DNA from: Bacteroidota bacterium
GTDB lineage: Bacteria; Bacteroidota; Bacteroidia; Sphingobacteriales; Sphingobacteriaceae
Assembly (NCBI GenBank): GCA_013288685.1
Contig: JABDBM010000040.1
Span: 1-35,591 of the forward strand
Length of the DNA stretch: 35,591 nucleotides
Direction of reading: 5' to 3'
Shown here: positions 1 to 9,094 of the stretch, in pieces
Numbering within the stretch: position 1 is the first letter of the stretch
Layout of the letters: the number at the start of each line of letters is the position of its first letter
Position numbers and translations under genes: made by a program
Notes under the pieces: generated by a model
Database searches by the model: none
What the model was told of the DNA's origin: nothing
What the model saw: only the letters and a program-made list of their open reading frames with translations

Positions 1-1000
1 GGATTACACCGTTTGAACCATTCATCCCGTAAATTGCCGTTGCCGAAGCATCTTTCAATACTTCAACCGAAGCAATGTCATTAGGGTTAATATCATTCAA
101 TGAACCTCCGCTTTTGCTCAGCGGGATGCCATCAACTACCAGATACGGGCCCGAATTGGCCGTAATAGAATTTTGCCCCCTTATTAATGCCGCGGGCTGG
201 CTACCGGGAATGGTTGATGCGGTGTTAACCGTTAAGCCGGCCACTGCACCTTCAACCGATTGCAATACGTTGGTAACGGGGAGTTCCTCCAGGCGTTTTT
301 TTGATACCGAGGTTATTGAACCGGTAACGTCCGAACGTTTTTGAGTACCGTACCCTACCACCACCACGTCGATAAGGGACTGCGGCTGCTCCTTTAACAT
401 AACAGACAATTGGGTGTTACCATTTACTTTGAGCTCTTGCGGAGAAAACCCAATAAAACTAAATACCAAAACCGAATTGCTTCCGGCCACAGTAATGGTA
501 TAGTTTCCGTTTACATCGGTAGCAACCGCGTTTTGTGTGCCCTTTTCCCTAACGGTTACCCCCGGCAACGGATTGTTTTTATCATCGGTTACTTTGCCGC
601 TAACAGGCTGTGAAACAACAGGCTGCGTTTTTTCCGGATCTTTGTCTTTTACTACTACTATCTCGTTATAAATAGTGTACGTAATAGGTTGGTTGGCAAA
701 TATTTGCGTTAAGGCATCATTTAATGGCGCATCAGTAAGCCTGATACTTACTTTATTTGCTTTTTTTATGAGCTCATCGGTAAATACAAATGTGTAGTTT
801 GTCTGTTTTTTTATCTTCTTAAAAACAGATTGTAAAGAGACATTCGTTTCGTTGAGGCTCACTTTTTGCGCGAATACCTTTGCCGAAGCGTTGAGACAAA
901 TAGTTATAAAAAATATAACAACCAGCTTCATGATTAGTATTTTTTTTAGCAACCTCCCGTGGTTTATAAGCAGGAGATTACATTTCGGAATTATTTGCAT
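1..1000 (-). CDS. SusC/FecA-like TonB-dependent outer membrane receptor, N-terminal part (truncated by window edge)
   Basis: Outer membrane receptor that would import a ligand, probably a glycan or siderophore, with energy from TonB. About 333 codons are visible; the beta-barrel lies off the left edge. Reading the minus strand from ATG at 1000: a hydrophobic signal segment (about residues 24-42, ending before KVFAQ), an STN/secretin-TonB signalling domain (about 48-120, with VSLQSVFKKI and TYTIYNEIVVV), a carboxypeptidase-D-like beta-sandwich (SGKVTDDKNNPLPGVTV onward), then the TonB box and plug (VVVVGYGTQKRSDVTGSI, VLKDASATAIYG). The STN domain is the part that contacts FecR proteins, which fits the fecR gene just upstream. 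A second in-frame ATG at 931 (MKLVVIFF) is an alternative start; upstream starts of this kind are common in annotated SusC proteins. No SusD partner can be seen because the window ends. Confidence 0.93.
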   Translation of the reverse strand, partial: MQIIPKCNLLLINHGRLLKKILIMKLVVIFFITICLNASAKVFAQKVSLNETNVSLQSVFKKIKKQTNYTFVFTDELIKKANKVSIRLTDAPLNDALTQIFANQPITYTIYNEIVVVKDKDPEKTQPVVSQPVSGKVTDDKNNPLPGVTVREKGTQNAVATDVNGNYTITVAGSNSVLVFSFIGFSPQELKVNGNTQLSVMLKEQPQSLIDVVVVGYGTQKRSDVTGSITSVSKKRLEELPVTNVLQSVEGAVAGLTVNTASTIPGSQPAALIRGQNSITANSGPYLVVDGIPLSKSGGSLNDINPNDIASVEVLKDASATAIYGMNGSNGVI

Positions 1001-1210
1001 AATTTTGAATTGTTTGGGTGTGAAAAATAAGAGTGTGCTTAATTCGATATTTGAATAGCCTGAACATTTAGCCGGGAGTGCGTCCAACACTTTCGGTTTT
1101 TTTTTGGCCATCCATTTGCGGGCCGAAGCGTGATCGGCCAAAGGGTTTATAGATGTTTCGCCATAACTTTTTAATAATTTAGTTTACAAATTGGTTATTT
1201 TTTAGTCTAA

Positions 1211-1298
1211 AGTCTTGAGTCGGAAGTCTTAAGTCAAATCTCCTCTGTTTTTGACTCAGAACTTAAGACCCCGATAGCTATCGGGGTGACTCAAGACT
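1211..1298. repeat. Nested inverted repeat with CCCCGATAGCTATCGGGG palindrome
   Basis: Outer arms AGTCTTGAGTC (1211-1221) and GACTCAAGACT (1288-1298) are perfect inverse complements. Inner arms GTCTTAAGTC (1226-1235) and CTTAAGAC (1262-1269) also pair. A perfect 18-base palindrome, CCCCGATAGCTATCGGGG, sits at 1269-1286 inside the right side. It lies immediately downstream of the fecR stop and upstream of the susC-like gene, filling most of an intergenic gap of about 300 bases. It resembles a REP-type intergenic repeat. A related palindrome is at 11269-11284. It could also act as a terminator or mRNA stabiliser for fecR. Confidence 0.75.
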
Positions 1299-1304
1299 AC
1301 AGTA

Positions 1305-2468
1305 TTAGTTTATTACTATTGTCCTTCCGTCGATGCCGAACTTTACCTTCCCGGTCAGCTCCAGTGCCTTCAACACTTCCGACAGGTTTGATTTCGATGG
1401 TATTTCGGCAAAAAAATGGTCCTTCACGTTGGTATTATAAACTGCTTCAATATTGTACCAGCGCGATAGCTTCCGCATAACCGTTTTTATATCTTCGTTT
1501 TCAAAATGCAGCAGGCCATTTTTCCAGGCCACAACGTTATCCAGGTCAACGTCCTGCAAAAGCTTAACCTGGCCCGTAGTGCTTAATTCAGCCTGATCAC
1601 CCGGCTTAAGCGTATACACTGATGATCCATTTGTAAATTGCACAGCGCCTTCCAACAGGGTTGTTGTAACGGTTGATTCGTCGCTATAAGCATTAATGTT
1701 AAAATGAGTACCTAAAACACGTACTTCCGAAGCGTTTACTTTTACAATAAAAGGCATCTGTTTGTTTTTAGCCACTTCAAAATAAGCCTCGCCGGTAATT
1801 TCAACCCTTCGTTCGCTACCTTTAAATGACGTAGGAAAACGCAGCGATGAGGCTGCATTTAACCAAACCTGGCTACCATCGGGCAATTCAACCTGGTAGC
1901 GCCCTCCCCTTGGTGTGTATATGGTATTAAAGGTTATTTCGGCCTCATTGGCCCCCGTTCCGTTATAAGCTATTTTCCCGTTAATTTTAATAACTTTTAT
2001 ATTGCCCTGGTTTGATATTGTTCCATTCCTGGCGGTATCAAGTACTATTTTTTGCCCGTTGGCCAATACAAGTACCGCCTTTTCGCTACCCGGTTTTACA
2101 TCATTTTTAAAAATACGGGTAGTTAAATGGTTTTGTTTTTTATTATTTACGTACAGGTAATAGCCGGCACACATCATACCAATAACTGACGCCGCTACAG
2201 CAATACGTTTAATCCACATGAAAACTACACGCGGCCTTTCTTCGGTTTTTATATTTATTTTGCCATATATCTTTGCCAGCGTCCGTTCGTAAAACTTAAG
2301 GTCGGGGGTTTCCTTGTCTTCAAGGGCATTGGTAAACTCCTGCTGCAACAATGCCTCTAATTCCCCGTCATCCGAATTTTCCAAATACTGATAAAGCCAC
2401 CGCTTGTCCGCGTCCGACAGTTTTTCTTTATTCAGTAGCGCAAGAAGCTGCTTTTTTGTGTTGCTCAT
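1305..2468 (-). CDS. FecR-family anti-sigma factor
   Basis: Inner membrane anti-sigma factor that holds the ECF sigma factor until the periplasmic part is contacted by the STN domain of the outer membrane receptor. The 387-residue protein has a cytoplasmic N-terminal anti-sigma region (about 1-80, helical and acidic), one membrane helix (about 86-107, IAVAASVIGMMCAGYYLYV), a FecR domain (about 183-280, with TPRGGRYQVELPDGSQVWLN and ITGEAYFEV) and a C-terminal DUF4974 region (about 318-387). Length and order are typical for Bacteroidota. It follows the sigma gene in the same direction after about 370 bases that hold a repeat, and precedes the susC-like gene, giving the usual sigma / anti-sigma / receptor order. 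Nothing looks broken. Confidence 0.95.
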   Translation of the reverse strand: MSNTKKQLLALLNKEKLSDADKRWLYQYLENSDDGELEALLQQEFTNALEDKETPDLKFYERTLAKIYGKINIKTEERPRVVFMWIKRIAVAASVIGMMCAGYYLYVNNKKQNHLTTRIFKNDVKPGSEKAVLVLANGQKIVLDTARNGTISNQGNIKVIKINGKIAYNGTGANEAEITFNTIYTPRGGRYQVELPDGSQVWLNAASSLRFPTSFKGSERRVEITGEAYFEVAKNKQMPFIVKVNASEVRVLGTHFNINAYSDESTVTTTLLEGAVQFTNGSSVYTLKPGDQAELSTTGQVKLLQDVDLDNVVAWKNGLLHFENEDIKTVMRKLSRWYNIEAVYNTNVKDHFFAEIPSKSNLSEVLKALELTGKVKFGIDGRTIVIN

Positions 2469-2661
2469 TTTTATATCAATAAGAGGGCAGCAAATAAATA
2501 GTAAAATTTACCTGTGTGCTTTTATATTAGTTATTGCTATGTAAAAGGGATTGCCCCTGCTTTATAATGGTTATATTATATTGCTAAATACAACGATTTT
2601 TAAAAAAGGGGGGGGATGGGACGGAAAATATTTTTTTTGAGGGAGTTGGCAAACCCTCGGG

Positions 2662-2807
2662 TTTTAAACACAGAGAAACAAAGGAGGCACGGAGTGCGCG
2701 GAGTTTTATAGTATTGAAACGACGCCTATCATTTAATTATTTGGTAAACAATAGTTTTGTTTTCTCTCTGTGTTCTTTGCGCCTTCTCTGTTTCTCTGTG
2801 TTTAAAT
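2662..2807. repeat. Long imperfect hairpin repeat, copy A of the 'CACAGAGAAAC' family
   Basis: The left arm begins TTTTAAACACAGAGAAACAA at 2662 and ends near a GGAGTTTTA. The right arm (2761-2807) is its approximate inverse complement, ending CTGTTTCTCTGTGTTTAAA. The centre is AT-rich and unpaired. Related copies are at 14144, 19458, 28563, 29327 and 33363, with a half copy at 19366. It lies between the sigma gene and fecR. The rest of the 2469-2835 gap is AT-rich, with a run of G at about 2609-2615, and I see no gene in it. Confidence 0.75.
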
Positions 2808-2835
2808 ATTAAACCATGCAGAACGTTATAGTTAA

Positions 2836-3432
2836 TTACAGCAACCTTTTCAAAACGAAGATAATATAAACGGATATCAGGTGGTTGTTGGGATGTTGCT
2901 CCACATAAGTCCGTATGTTTTTTATGGCAATGGACAAGTATTCCTTTACGGTATATTTAGATATATTCAATTCATGGGCTGTTTCTTCGTAAGTTTTCGC
3001 CTGGATTTTACAGAGATCGAAAACTTTCTTTTTTTGCGGCGAAAGATTTAAAAACGCTTCGCCAATCAGCTGCAAGCTAACTTCTTTTAAATAAGGGTCC
3101 ACTTGCTCCACATTTTGAAAATCATTTTCAACCTGTTTAAATGCCAGCGCTTCTTTCAGTGTTTTTTTAAGATGGTTTTTTGATTTATTATAACTGACAA
3201 CAAAAAGCCAGTTGGCAACCGGTTTTAACGGATCGAGCGTCATCCGTTTTTCCCACAGGGTTACAAAAACTTCCTGCATCATATTCTCCGCCTCTTCCGG
3301 GTCTTTCAGCAGCTTTAAAACATTTTTATAAATTGGCAAATGATAACGCAGGTAAATATCATTGAACGCTTTAACGTCGTCATTCTGCAAATCAACAATT
3401 AACGATGGATCGTCAAAATACGCCATTCCCAT
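2836..3432 (-). CDS. ECF-type RNA polymerase sigma-70 factor
   Basis: Alternative sigma factor that directs RNA polymerase to a small regulon, normally including the receptor of its own cassette. The 198-residue protein has sigma region 2 (about 26-92: YLRYHLPIYKNVLKLLKDPEEAENMMQ followed by EVFVTLWEKR and NWLFVVSYNKSKNHLKK) and sigma region 4 with a helix-turn-helix (about 122-176: LSPQKKKVFDLC, TYEETAHELNISKYTVKEYL). A hydrophobic C-terminal tail (ISVYIIFVL) is typical of Bacteroidota FecI-like factors. It is the first gene of the sigma/FecR/SusC series, and a good promoter candidate lies at 3497-3527. The start MGMAYFDD is chosen because no longer in-frame start fits that promoter. Confidence 0.95.
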   Translation of the reverse strand: MGMAYFDDPSLIVDLQNDDVKAFNDIYLRYHLPIYKNVLKLLKDPEEAENMMQEVFVTLWEKRMTLDPLKPVANWLFVVSYNKSKNHLKKTLKEALAFKQVENDFQNVEQVDPYLKEVSLQLIGEAFLNLSPQKKKVFDLCKIQAKTYEETAHELNISKYTVKEYLSIAIKNIRTYVEQHPNNHLISVYIIFVLKRLL

Positions 3433-3827
3433 TTTTATAGTTTAGCCCAGGTTTTTTTAATTGGTTGGTTTTAATGTACAGGATACATTTATTATGTAAA
3501 CGTATTAATAAATATGATAAATACAAAAAACTAATAAGTAATAGCAGGAGTTTTATCATCCCGTAGCAATCATGCCATAAATGATTGATTTTGATTTATT
3601 TAATTCATTTCCGGAAGTAGTTTGTGCATTATAGGTTTTCTTTTGGCGAAAGGTGTTGGTACTATTTTTAATATTTGAAGTAATTCACTGGGCTTTTAAT
3701 CGGCTGTGTAAATTTTCTGGCGGTTACCGCGGGGCGCAAAACCAGAATTCCGTTCCAGGCCTGCACACGTCCCCGTTCTTGCGGAGTTTTACCGGTAATT
3801 TCGCGCTATGAACCAAGAAGCTTAAGC
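3433..3827. other. Intergenic region between xylanase end and sigma factor start
   Basis: About 395 bases without a convincing gene. The part next to the sigma gene is very AT-rich and holds the promoter candidate. The part next to the xylanase (about 3700-3810) is richer in G+C, with patches such as GGTTACCGCGGGGCGC, and its short frames carry stops. It may be degraded coding sequence, but I cannot name it. Confidence 0.4.
3497..3527 (-). promoter_or_regulatory. Candidate Bacteroidota promoter for the sigma factor gene
   Basis: On the minus strand TTTG (3524-3527) is followed after 19 bases by TACGTTTA (3497-3504), one base off the Bacteroidota TANNTTTG -7 box and with the usual -33/-7 spacing. 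Transcription would start near 3490, leaving a leader of about 58 bases. Confidence 0.45.
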
Positions 3828-4925
3828 CTAATTCTTTAAACCCGTTAAAAAACCATAAAAAGCCTGCTTTTTATGATAATTGGCATCAAACGGCAAGGGA
3901 TAATCTTTCCGGTTATAAAACCAGGGTATCCAGCTGTCACCGTCGGTAACGTTCCATGTGGTAATACCGTATTGCTGCGCGGTAGGCACCGTGTTATAAA
4001 TGTGCGCCACGTATTGAAACTTTGCCGATTGCGCGGCGTTCAGCGGATCGGTAAAAACAAAATTCGGGTCGTTGCCCGGGTTAACGGCAATATCAAGTTC
4101 CGAAATGTGAATTTTCAGTCCTGTGGCAATTAACTTTTGCAGAGCCGCCAGCATATTGTTATTATCAGCATTAATGTCGATATGCATTTGCATGCCAATA
4201 CCATCAATCGGTATGCCTCTGTTTTTAAGGCTGCTTACCAGTGCTATAATGGCATTTAACTTTTGACCGTTCCATTCCTGCCCGTAATCATTGTAAAACA
4301 GTAAGGCATTCGGATCGGCTTCATGGGCGTATTGAAAAGCGCGGGCAATATAATCAGCCCCCAGGTGCCTGCGCCATATACTACCATCGCCGGGGTTTAC
4401 ATCCTGGTTGCGCAAGGTGCCATCATCATCGCGAATAGCTTCGTTTACCACATCCCATGATGCAACCTCACCTTTATAATGCGCCGCCTCGGTTTCAATA
4501 TGAGTTTTGAAAAGATTTTCCCAGGCCAGCGAGTCGCCGCTAAAATTAATTACCCAATTGGGCAGCGCCTGGTGCCATATTAAATTATGAGCATGCAATC
4601 GCTTATGCCTTTGTACCGCAAAGGTTACCATATAATCGCCATCGGTAAAGTTAAACTGATTTTCGGCCGGTTCTACTGCATCAAATTTTAAAACGTTCTC
4701 GGTTGTAATACTGCTGAACTGCGCGGAAACCAGTGAACTGTAACCCACGTTATTCCTTAAAAGATCAACACTAATGGCTGCTCCCACGGGAAAACTCGCG
4801 GCTGATTGTAAAGTCGCATCATCCGTGGGCGCCGGCATCGGCGCTGGTTTCTTGTGGCAAGCAGCCGAAAAAAGCAGGGCAGCTAACATCGCCGGAAGGA
4901 AATAACGATTAGAGAAAAGAGGCAT
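3828..4925 (-). CDS. GH10 endo-1,4-beta-xylanase, lipoprotein
   Basis: Retaining glycoside hydrolase family 10 enzyme that cuts internal beta-1,4-xylose links in xylan. The 365-residue protein starts with a lipoprotein signal (LLFSAAC, Cys23), so it is probably anchored to the outer or inner membrane. The GH10 barrel follows from about residue 45: HNLIWHQALPNW (about 113-124), the acid/base Glu162 in WDVVNEAI, substrate-cleft residues in YNDYG, the MQMHID strand, and the nucleophile Glu276 in HISELDIA. The conserved late tryptophans are in TTWNVTDGDSWIPW. Both catalytic residues are present and length is normal for a single-domain GH10 with no binding module. It is divergent from the S46 peptidase, with about 100 bases between. 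A 14-base palindrome (TTGTTTTAAAACAA, 4964-4977) lies in that gap. Confidence 0.96.
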   Translation of the reverse strand: MPLFSNRYFLPAMLAALLFSAACHKKPAPMPAPTDDATLQSAASFPVGAAISVDLLRNNVGYSSLVSAQFSSITTENVLKFDAVEPAENQFNFTDGDYMVTFAVQRHKRLHAHNLIWHQALPNWVINFSGDSLAWENLFKTHIETEAAHYKGEVASWDVVNEAIRDDDGTLRNQDVNPGDGSIWRRHLGADYIARAFQYAHEADPNALLFYNDYGQEWNGQKLNAIIALVSSLKNRGIPIDGIGMQMHIDINADNNNMLAALQKLIATGLKIHISELDIAVNPGNDPNFVFTDPLNAAQSAKFQYVAHIYNTVPTAQQYGITTWNVTDGDSWIPWFYNRKDYPLPFDANYHKKQAFYGFLTGLKN

Positions 4926-4963
4926 TGAAAGAGTGGATTTTTTTTAAATATAGTCCGATTAAA

Positions 4964-4977
4964 TTGTTTTAAAACAA
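4964..4977. promoter_or_regulatory. Palindrome TTGTTTTAAAACAA between divergent genes
   Basis: A perfect 14-base palindrome midway between the xylanase and S46 peptidase starts. It could be an operator, but it is AT-rich and could arise by chance. Confidence 0.2.
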
Positions 4978-5027
4978 CTAATTTGTCCGAATTAATTAAC
5001 CACGAAATAAACTTAATTTATTTTTAA

Positions 5028-7196
5028 ATGAACAAGATCAAAACCTTAGCCTTGTTGCTGCTTTTTACCTGCTTTTTTACCACTTTGGCAATGGCCGATG
5101 AGGGGATGTGGATACCAATGCTGATTGGTAAAAACTACGACCAGATGAAAAAGCAGGGTTTTAAGCTAACGCCCGAAGATTTATACAACATTAACAAAGC
5201 CAGTATTAAAGATGCCATTGTTTCGCTGGGCGGAGGTTTTTGTACTGGCGAAGTTGTATCAAACCATGGTTTGGTTTTTACTAATCACCATTGCGGGTAC
5301 GAGGCTATATCGGCCAATTCAACACCGCAAAATGATATTTTGGATAGCGGCTTTTACGCCAAAAGCTATGCCGATGAAAAACCGGTACCGGGTTTATATG
5401 TGCAATTTTTGGTGAGGATTGATGACGTAACCCAACGTGTAACCGATGCGCTAAATGGCGTTTCGGATGCCGACCGGGGGATGAAATTGCAGGCCATCAG
5501 TAAAGATATTGTTGCAGACGCTACTAAAGGCAATGGCTACGACGGGGTTGTAAATACATTTTTTTCCGGTAATCAATACTTCCTGTTTATTTATCAAAAA
5601 TTTACCGACATCAGGCTGGTGGGCGCTCCCCCGCAATCAGTAGGTAAATTTGGAGGCGACACCGATAATTGGGAATGGCCCCGCCATACCGGCGATTTTT
5701 CCATTTTTCGCATATACGGCAATAAAGATGGTCAGCCAGCCGATTATTCGGCGGATAATGTGCCTTACACTCCAAAAAAATTCCTGCCCATTTCATTAAA
5801 AGGTGTGAAAAATGGCGACTTTGCCATGATTTACGGTTACCCCGGCCGCACCGACCGCTTTTTAACTTCGTACGGCGTAAAAATGGCGACTGAAGAAACC
5901 AGCCCGGTAATTGTGAAACTGCGGGATATCCGGCTGAAGGCCTGGAAAGAAGAAATGAACAAAAGTGTGGATATCCGCTTAAAATTGTCATCAAAATACG
6001 CCGAGATTGCTAACTACTGGAAATACTTTATTGGCCAAACCGAACAGTTAAAAGCGCTTAACATTTATGAGCAAAAGCAGCGCGAAGAAGCTGACTTTAC
6101 CAAATGGGCGGCTGATAAACCTGCTTATGCCAATTTAATGGACGATTATAAAAAGCTATATGCCGGTTATGCGCCTTATGCGGCACACCGCACTTTTATT
6201 AACGAAGGTTTACTGGCGCCTGGCTTTGTAATAAACGTACTGAACACCTATTACGGTTTAAGAGCCCTTAGCAATCAAAAAGATAATGCTGCGGCCGTGG
6301 CCGATATTACCAAACAGATAAAGCAAATTAACGAAAGCTATATTGGCGCATACAATGAAATTGCTGACAAAAAGATATTTGCGCAATTGATGGCCACTTA
6401 TTACACTGATATTCCACAGGACCAACATGCCGATTTTATAGAGACCATCGTAAAAAAATACGGCCCCGGAAACCCAGCCGAAGCATTTAAACAGTTTGCT
6501 GATTATTTATGGGCAAATAGTAAATTAATTGACCCCGAAAAGTTAAAAGCCTTTATGCAAAACCCGTCGTTTGATGATTTGGCTAATGATCCGGCGGTTA
6601 TCTATTCGGTTAGCGTAAACCCAAGGATATACGCCAAAAATGTGTTTGGAAGTAAAATAAGCGATTTTGAAACGCAAAAAGCCCACCTCGATCGCTTATA
6701 TGAACAAGCCCTGCTCGAGAAAAATGCGGGTACGCTGATGTACCCGGATGCTAACTCCACCATGCGTATAAGCTACGGCAACGTACAGGACTATACTTCA
6801 AAAGAAAACAAACATTTCCCGATAAAAACCGATCTGGATGGCGTAATGGCCAAATACAAAGCAGGCGACAGCGAGTTTGACTTACCACCATCGTTAATTA
6901 ATGCGTACAAGCACAAAAATTTTGGTCAGTATGCCGAAAACGGTACAGTGCCGGTTGATTTTATTACCAACGATGACATTACCGGAGGCAACTCCGGATC
7001 GCCCGTAATTAATGGAGATGGGGAGTTAATAGGCCTGGCATTTGATGGCAACTGGGAAGCTATGAGCGGCGATATTGCTTTCGATAAAAAATACAAACGT
7101 ACAATATGCGTGGATATAAGGTATGTACTATGGTGCATGGATATTTTAGGCCATGCCAATAATCTTATTGGCGAATTGGATGTGCATAAAAATTAA
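5028..7196 (+). CDS. S46-family dipeptidyl-peptidase (DPP7-like)
   Basis: Exported serine exopeptidase that releases dipeptides from peptide N-termini, used by Bacteroidota to feed on protein. The 722-residue length matches the family. A signal peptide covers about residues 1-23 (cut after LAMA). The chymotrypsin-like halves carry the catalytic His in TNHHCGY (His87/88), the Asp in the DNWEWPRHTGDF block (about 213-223) and the nucleophile Ser656 in TGGNSGSP. Eighteen residues after the serine the sequence reads FDGNWEA; known DPP7 enzymes have Gly at this position (673 in the Porphyromonas enzyme) while DPP11, specific for Asp/Glu, has Arg. This suggests DPP7-type preference for hydrophobic residues. 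The mature N-terminus DEGMWIP is also characteristic. It stands alone in its transcription unit and ends at a strong terminator. Confidence 0.95.
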   Translation: MNKIKTLALLLLFTCFFTTLAMADEGMWIPMLIGKNYDQMKKQGFKLTPEDLYNINKASIKDAIVSLGGGFCTGEVVSNHGLVFTNHHCGYEAISANSTPQNDILDSGFYAKSYADEKPVPGLYVQFLVRIDDVTQRVTDALNGVSDADRGMKLQAISKDIVADATKGNGYDGVVNTFFSGNQYFLFIYQKFTDIRLVGAPPQSVGKFGGDTDNWEWPRHTGDFSIFRIYGNKDGQPADYSADNVPYTPKKFLPISLKGVKNGDFAMIYGYPGRTDRFLTSYGVKMATEETSPVIVKLRDIRLKAWKEEMNKSVDIRLKLSSKYAEIANYWKYFIGQTEQLKALNIYEQKQREEADFTKWAADKPAYANLMDDYKKLYAGYAPYAAHRTFINEGLLAPGFVINVLNTYYGLRALSNQKDNAAAVADITKQIKQINESYIGAYNEIADKKIFAQLMATYYTDIPQDQHADFIETIVKKYGPGNPAEAFKQFADYLWANSKLIDPEKLKAFMQNPSFDDLANDPAVIYSVSVNPRIYAKNVFGSKISDFETQKAHLDRLYEQALLEKNAGTLMYPDANSTMRISYGNVQDYTSKENKHFPIKTDLDGVMAKYKAGDSEFDLPPSLINAYKHKNFGQYAENGTVPVDFITNDDITGGNSGSPVINGDGELIGLAFDGNWEAMSGDIAFDKKYKRTICVDIRYVLWCMDILGHANNLIGELDVHKN

Positions 7197-7216
7197 GGGT
7201 GGCCTATTGTTTTTTC

Positions 7217-7251
7217 TTATGTCAACCTTAGCGTGGCTAAGGTTGACATAA
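7217..7251. terminator. Bidirectional terminator between convergent S46 peptidase and GH35 genes
   Basis: A perfect 16-bp stem (TTATGTCAACCTTAGC / GCTAAGGTTGACATAA) with a three-base loop. A T-rich run lies on the left (A-rich on the other strand), and TTGTTTT lies on the right. It fits intrinsic termination from both sides. Confidence 0.85.
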
Positions 7252-7259
7252 TTGTTTTG

Positions 7260-9062
7260 CTATAGTGCCGAAACCCCGCTTACGCTTCCCGCTTTATCCC
7301 GGTGAAAATCAAAAACAATAATTTCATTTGCTCCTTTTTTAAGCCACGATGCCGGGCAAAATAAATGCTGCTGTGGCCCAACGTTCCAGTACCTTCCTAA
7401 ATTATGACCATTTACATAAACTATGCCTTTGGCAAATTTGCTTAAATCAAAATAAGTATCGCCGGTTTGCTGTAATTCAAAACTCCCTTTAAAGAAGCTA
7501 CCCTTGCCGTTTTCGGCAACGCCACCGGTTTGCTTTATTTGCTTAACAAAATTTTCGGTCATCGGCAGCGGGTATATTTGCCAGTTCATCAGGGTCATGC
7601 CGTTAAGTGTAACACGGTCGGTTATGCCTTTGCGGTCAATCATATATTGCGCAAAGTTGATGTGGCCCATTCCTTCTACCAATATATCCAGCACCGGATC
7701 TTTGCTGGTTGCAGCTGGTAGTTTAACTGTCCATTTGCCGCCATCGCGGTAAACACTATCTACAAATTTTCCATCCACAAATACCAGCGCATAATCGTGC
7801 GGTTCGGTAATAGTGAGTGTACCACTTTTATGACCGATAAGTTTGGTGCGATACAACATCATGCCCTGGTTTTGATTATAAAATTCCATCGGCCGGGGTT
7901 GCGGCGACAAATAAGGCTTACCCAATTGCTGCCAAATGTTAGTAAACGGCTTCAATTCTATTTGCGGAATGGTAATCACCGGAATGCTTTTAGGCACTTC
8001 CGGAATTTTATATTTTACATATTTAGCAATTAGATTACGCAGCATAAAATATTTGGCGGTTGGCTGTCCCTGCTCGGTTATTGGCGAATCATAATCGTAA
8101 CTGGTAACATCAGGCTGGTATTGCGTTGCCGAAAATGCATTAGCCCCGGCGGTGAAGCCAAAATTAGTCCCCCCATGCACTACGTATAAATTGAAAGATT
8201 TATGGTGATCCAATAAATAAGTAATTTCTTTTTTTAGATCAGCGGTATCCGTCCGGGCCCATTTTTCGGTCCAGTGGGTTAGCCAGCCAGGGTACGTTTC
8301 GCTGCTAAACGATGGAACATCGGGATTGTGTTTGCTCGCCTGCTCAAAATCGGCATCACTGCCGCCGCTATCCAGACCAATGGCCGCACCGGCGATATTA
8401 CCGGCATCTAACATATACGGTGTTGCGCCGTCAGCTGTGTAAAAGGGCACATTGATGCCGTTTTGCCGCCACAGTTTTCTTAACGCTTCCAGATATACTT
8501 TATCATTGCCATAGCTGCCGTATTCATTTTCAATTTGCGACATAATGATTGGGCCGCCATTGGTACATTGCAATGGTTTTACCTGCGCCGCCAATTTTGT
8601 TACATAACGGGTAACGGCCGCCATATAGGTAGGGTCCATGCAGCGTACTTTTAAGTCGGGCGTTTTTAGCAACCAGCCTGGTAGCCCGCCAAAATCCCAT
8701 TCGGCACAAACGTACGGGCCCGGCCGCAGTAGTACCCACATGCCTTCCTCTTTACAAATGCTGATAAACCTGGCTATGTTGTGGTTGCCGGTAGCGAAAT
8801 CAAATTTACCGGAGGTAGCCTCGTGGTAGTTCCAAAACACATACGCTGCAATGGTATTACAGCCCATGGCTTTGGCCATGCGGATACGGTTGCGCCAGTA
8901 TTCGGCGGGTATACGCGCCGGGTGCATTTCGCCGCTGATAATTTGGAAAGGTTTGCCATCCAACAGGAAATCGTTTTTACTTAAACTAAAGATGTGTTTT
9001 TGCTGGGCGAAACTTGTGGCGCAAAAAAGTACGAACGCGAATAATAGCAGATATTTTTTCAC
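7260..9062 (-). CDS. GH35 beta-galactosidase, exported
   Basis: Glycoside hydrolase family 35 enzyme that removes terminal beta-galactose, probably from plant or microbial polysaccharide in the periplasm or at the surface. The 600 residues begin with a signal peptide (about 1-19, SFA before QQKH). The TIM barrel has the GH35 signatures SGEMHPARIP, NTIAAYVFWNYHE, LLRPGPYVCAEWDFGGLPGW, the acid/base Glu180 in QIENEYGSYG and the nucleophile Glu255 in SSETYPGW, then HGGTNFGFTAGAN. The C-terminal part (about 375-600) is beta-rich with jelly-roll features (FVDGKFVDSVYRDGG, VYVNGHNLGRYWNVGPQQ), as in the family. The start is supported by a promoter candidate 33 bases upstream. It may act with the xylanase on side-chain galactose of hemicellulose; this is inference. 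Confidence 0.96.
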   Translation of the reverse strand: MKKYLLLFAFVLFCATSFAQQKHIFSLSKNDFLLDGKPFQIISGEMHPARIPAEYWRNRIRMAKAMGCNTIAAYVFWNYHEATSGKFDFATGNHNIARFISICKEEGMWVLLRPGPYVCAEWDFGGLPGWLLKTPDLKVRCMDPTYMAAVTRYVTKLAAQVKPLQCTNGGPIIMSQIENEYGSYGNDKVYLEALRKLWRQNGINVPFYTADGATPYMLDAGNIAGAAIGLDSGGSDADFEQASKHNPDVPSFSSETYPGWLTHWTEKWARTDTADLKKEITYLLDHHKSFNLYVVHGGTNFGFTAGANAFSATQYQPDVTSYDYDSPITEQGQPTAKYFMLRNLIAKYVKYKIPEVPKSIPVITIPQIELKPFTNIWQQLGKPYLSPQPRPMEFYNQNQGMMLYRTKLIGHKSGTLTITEPHDYALVFVDGKFVDSVYRDGGKWTVKLPAATSKDPVLDILVEGMGHINFAQYMIDRKGITDRVTLNGMTLMNWQIYPLPMTENFVKQIKQTGGVAENGKGSFFKGSFELQQTGDTYFDLSKFAKGIVYVNGHNLGRYWNVGPQQHLFCPASWLKKGANEIIVFDFHRDKAGSVSGVSAL

Positions 9063-9094
9063 AGAGGCGTTTTTTAATAGTTTGATGTACGAAA

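Noticed and set aside
410..613. Plus-strand short frames within the susC-like gene
   Set aside because: The minus strand clearly encodes STN, CarbD and plug domains here.
5611..5994. 127-codon open frame on the minus strand inside the S46 peptidase
   Set aside because: It is antisense to a fully conserved domain, and its translation has no signal, motif or plausible start context.
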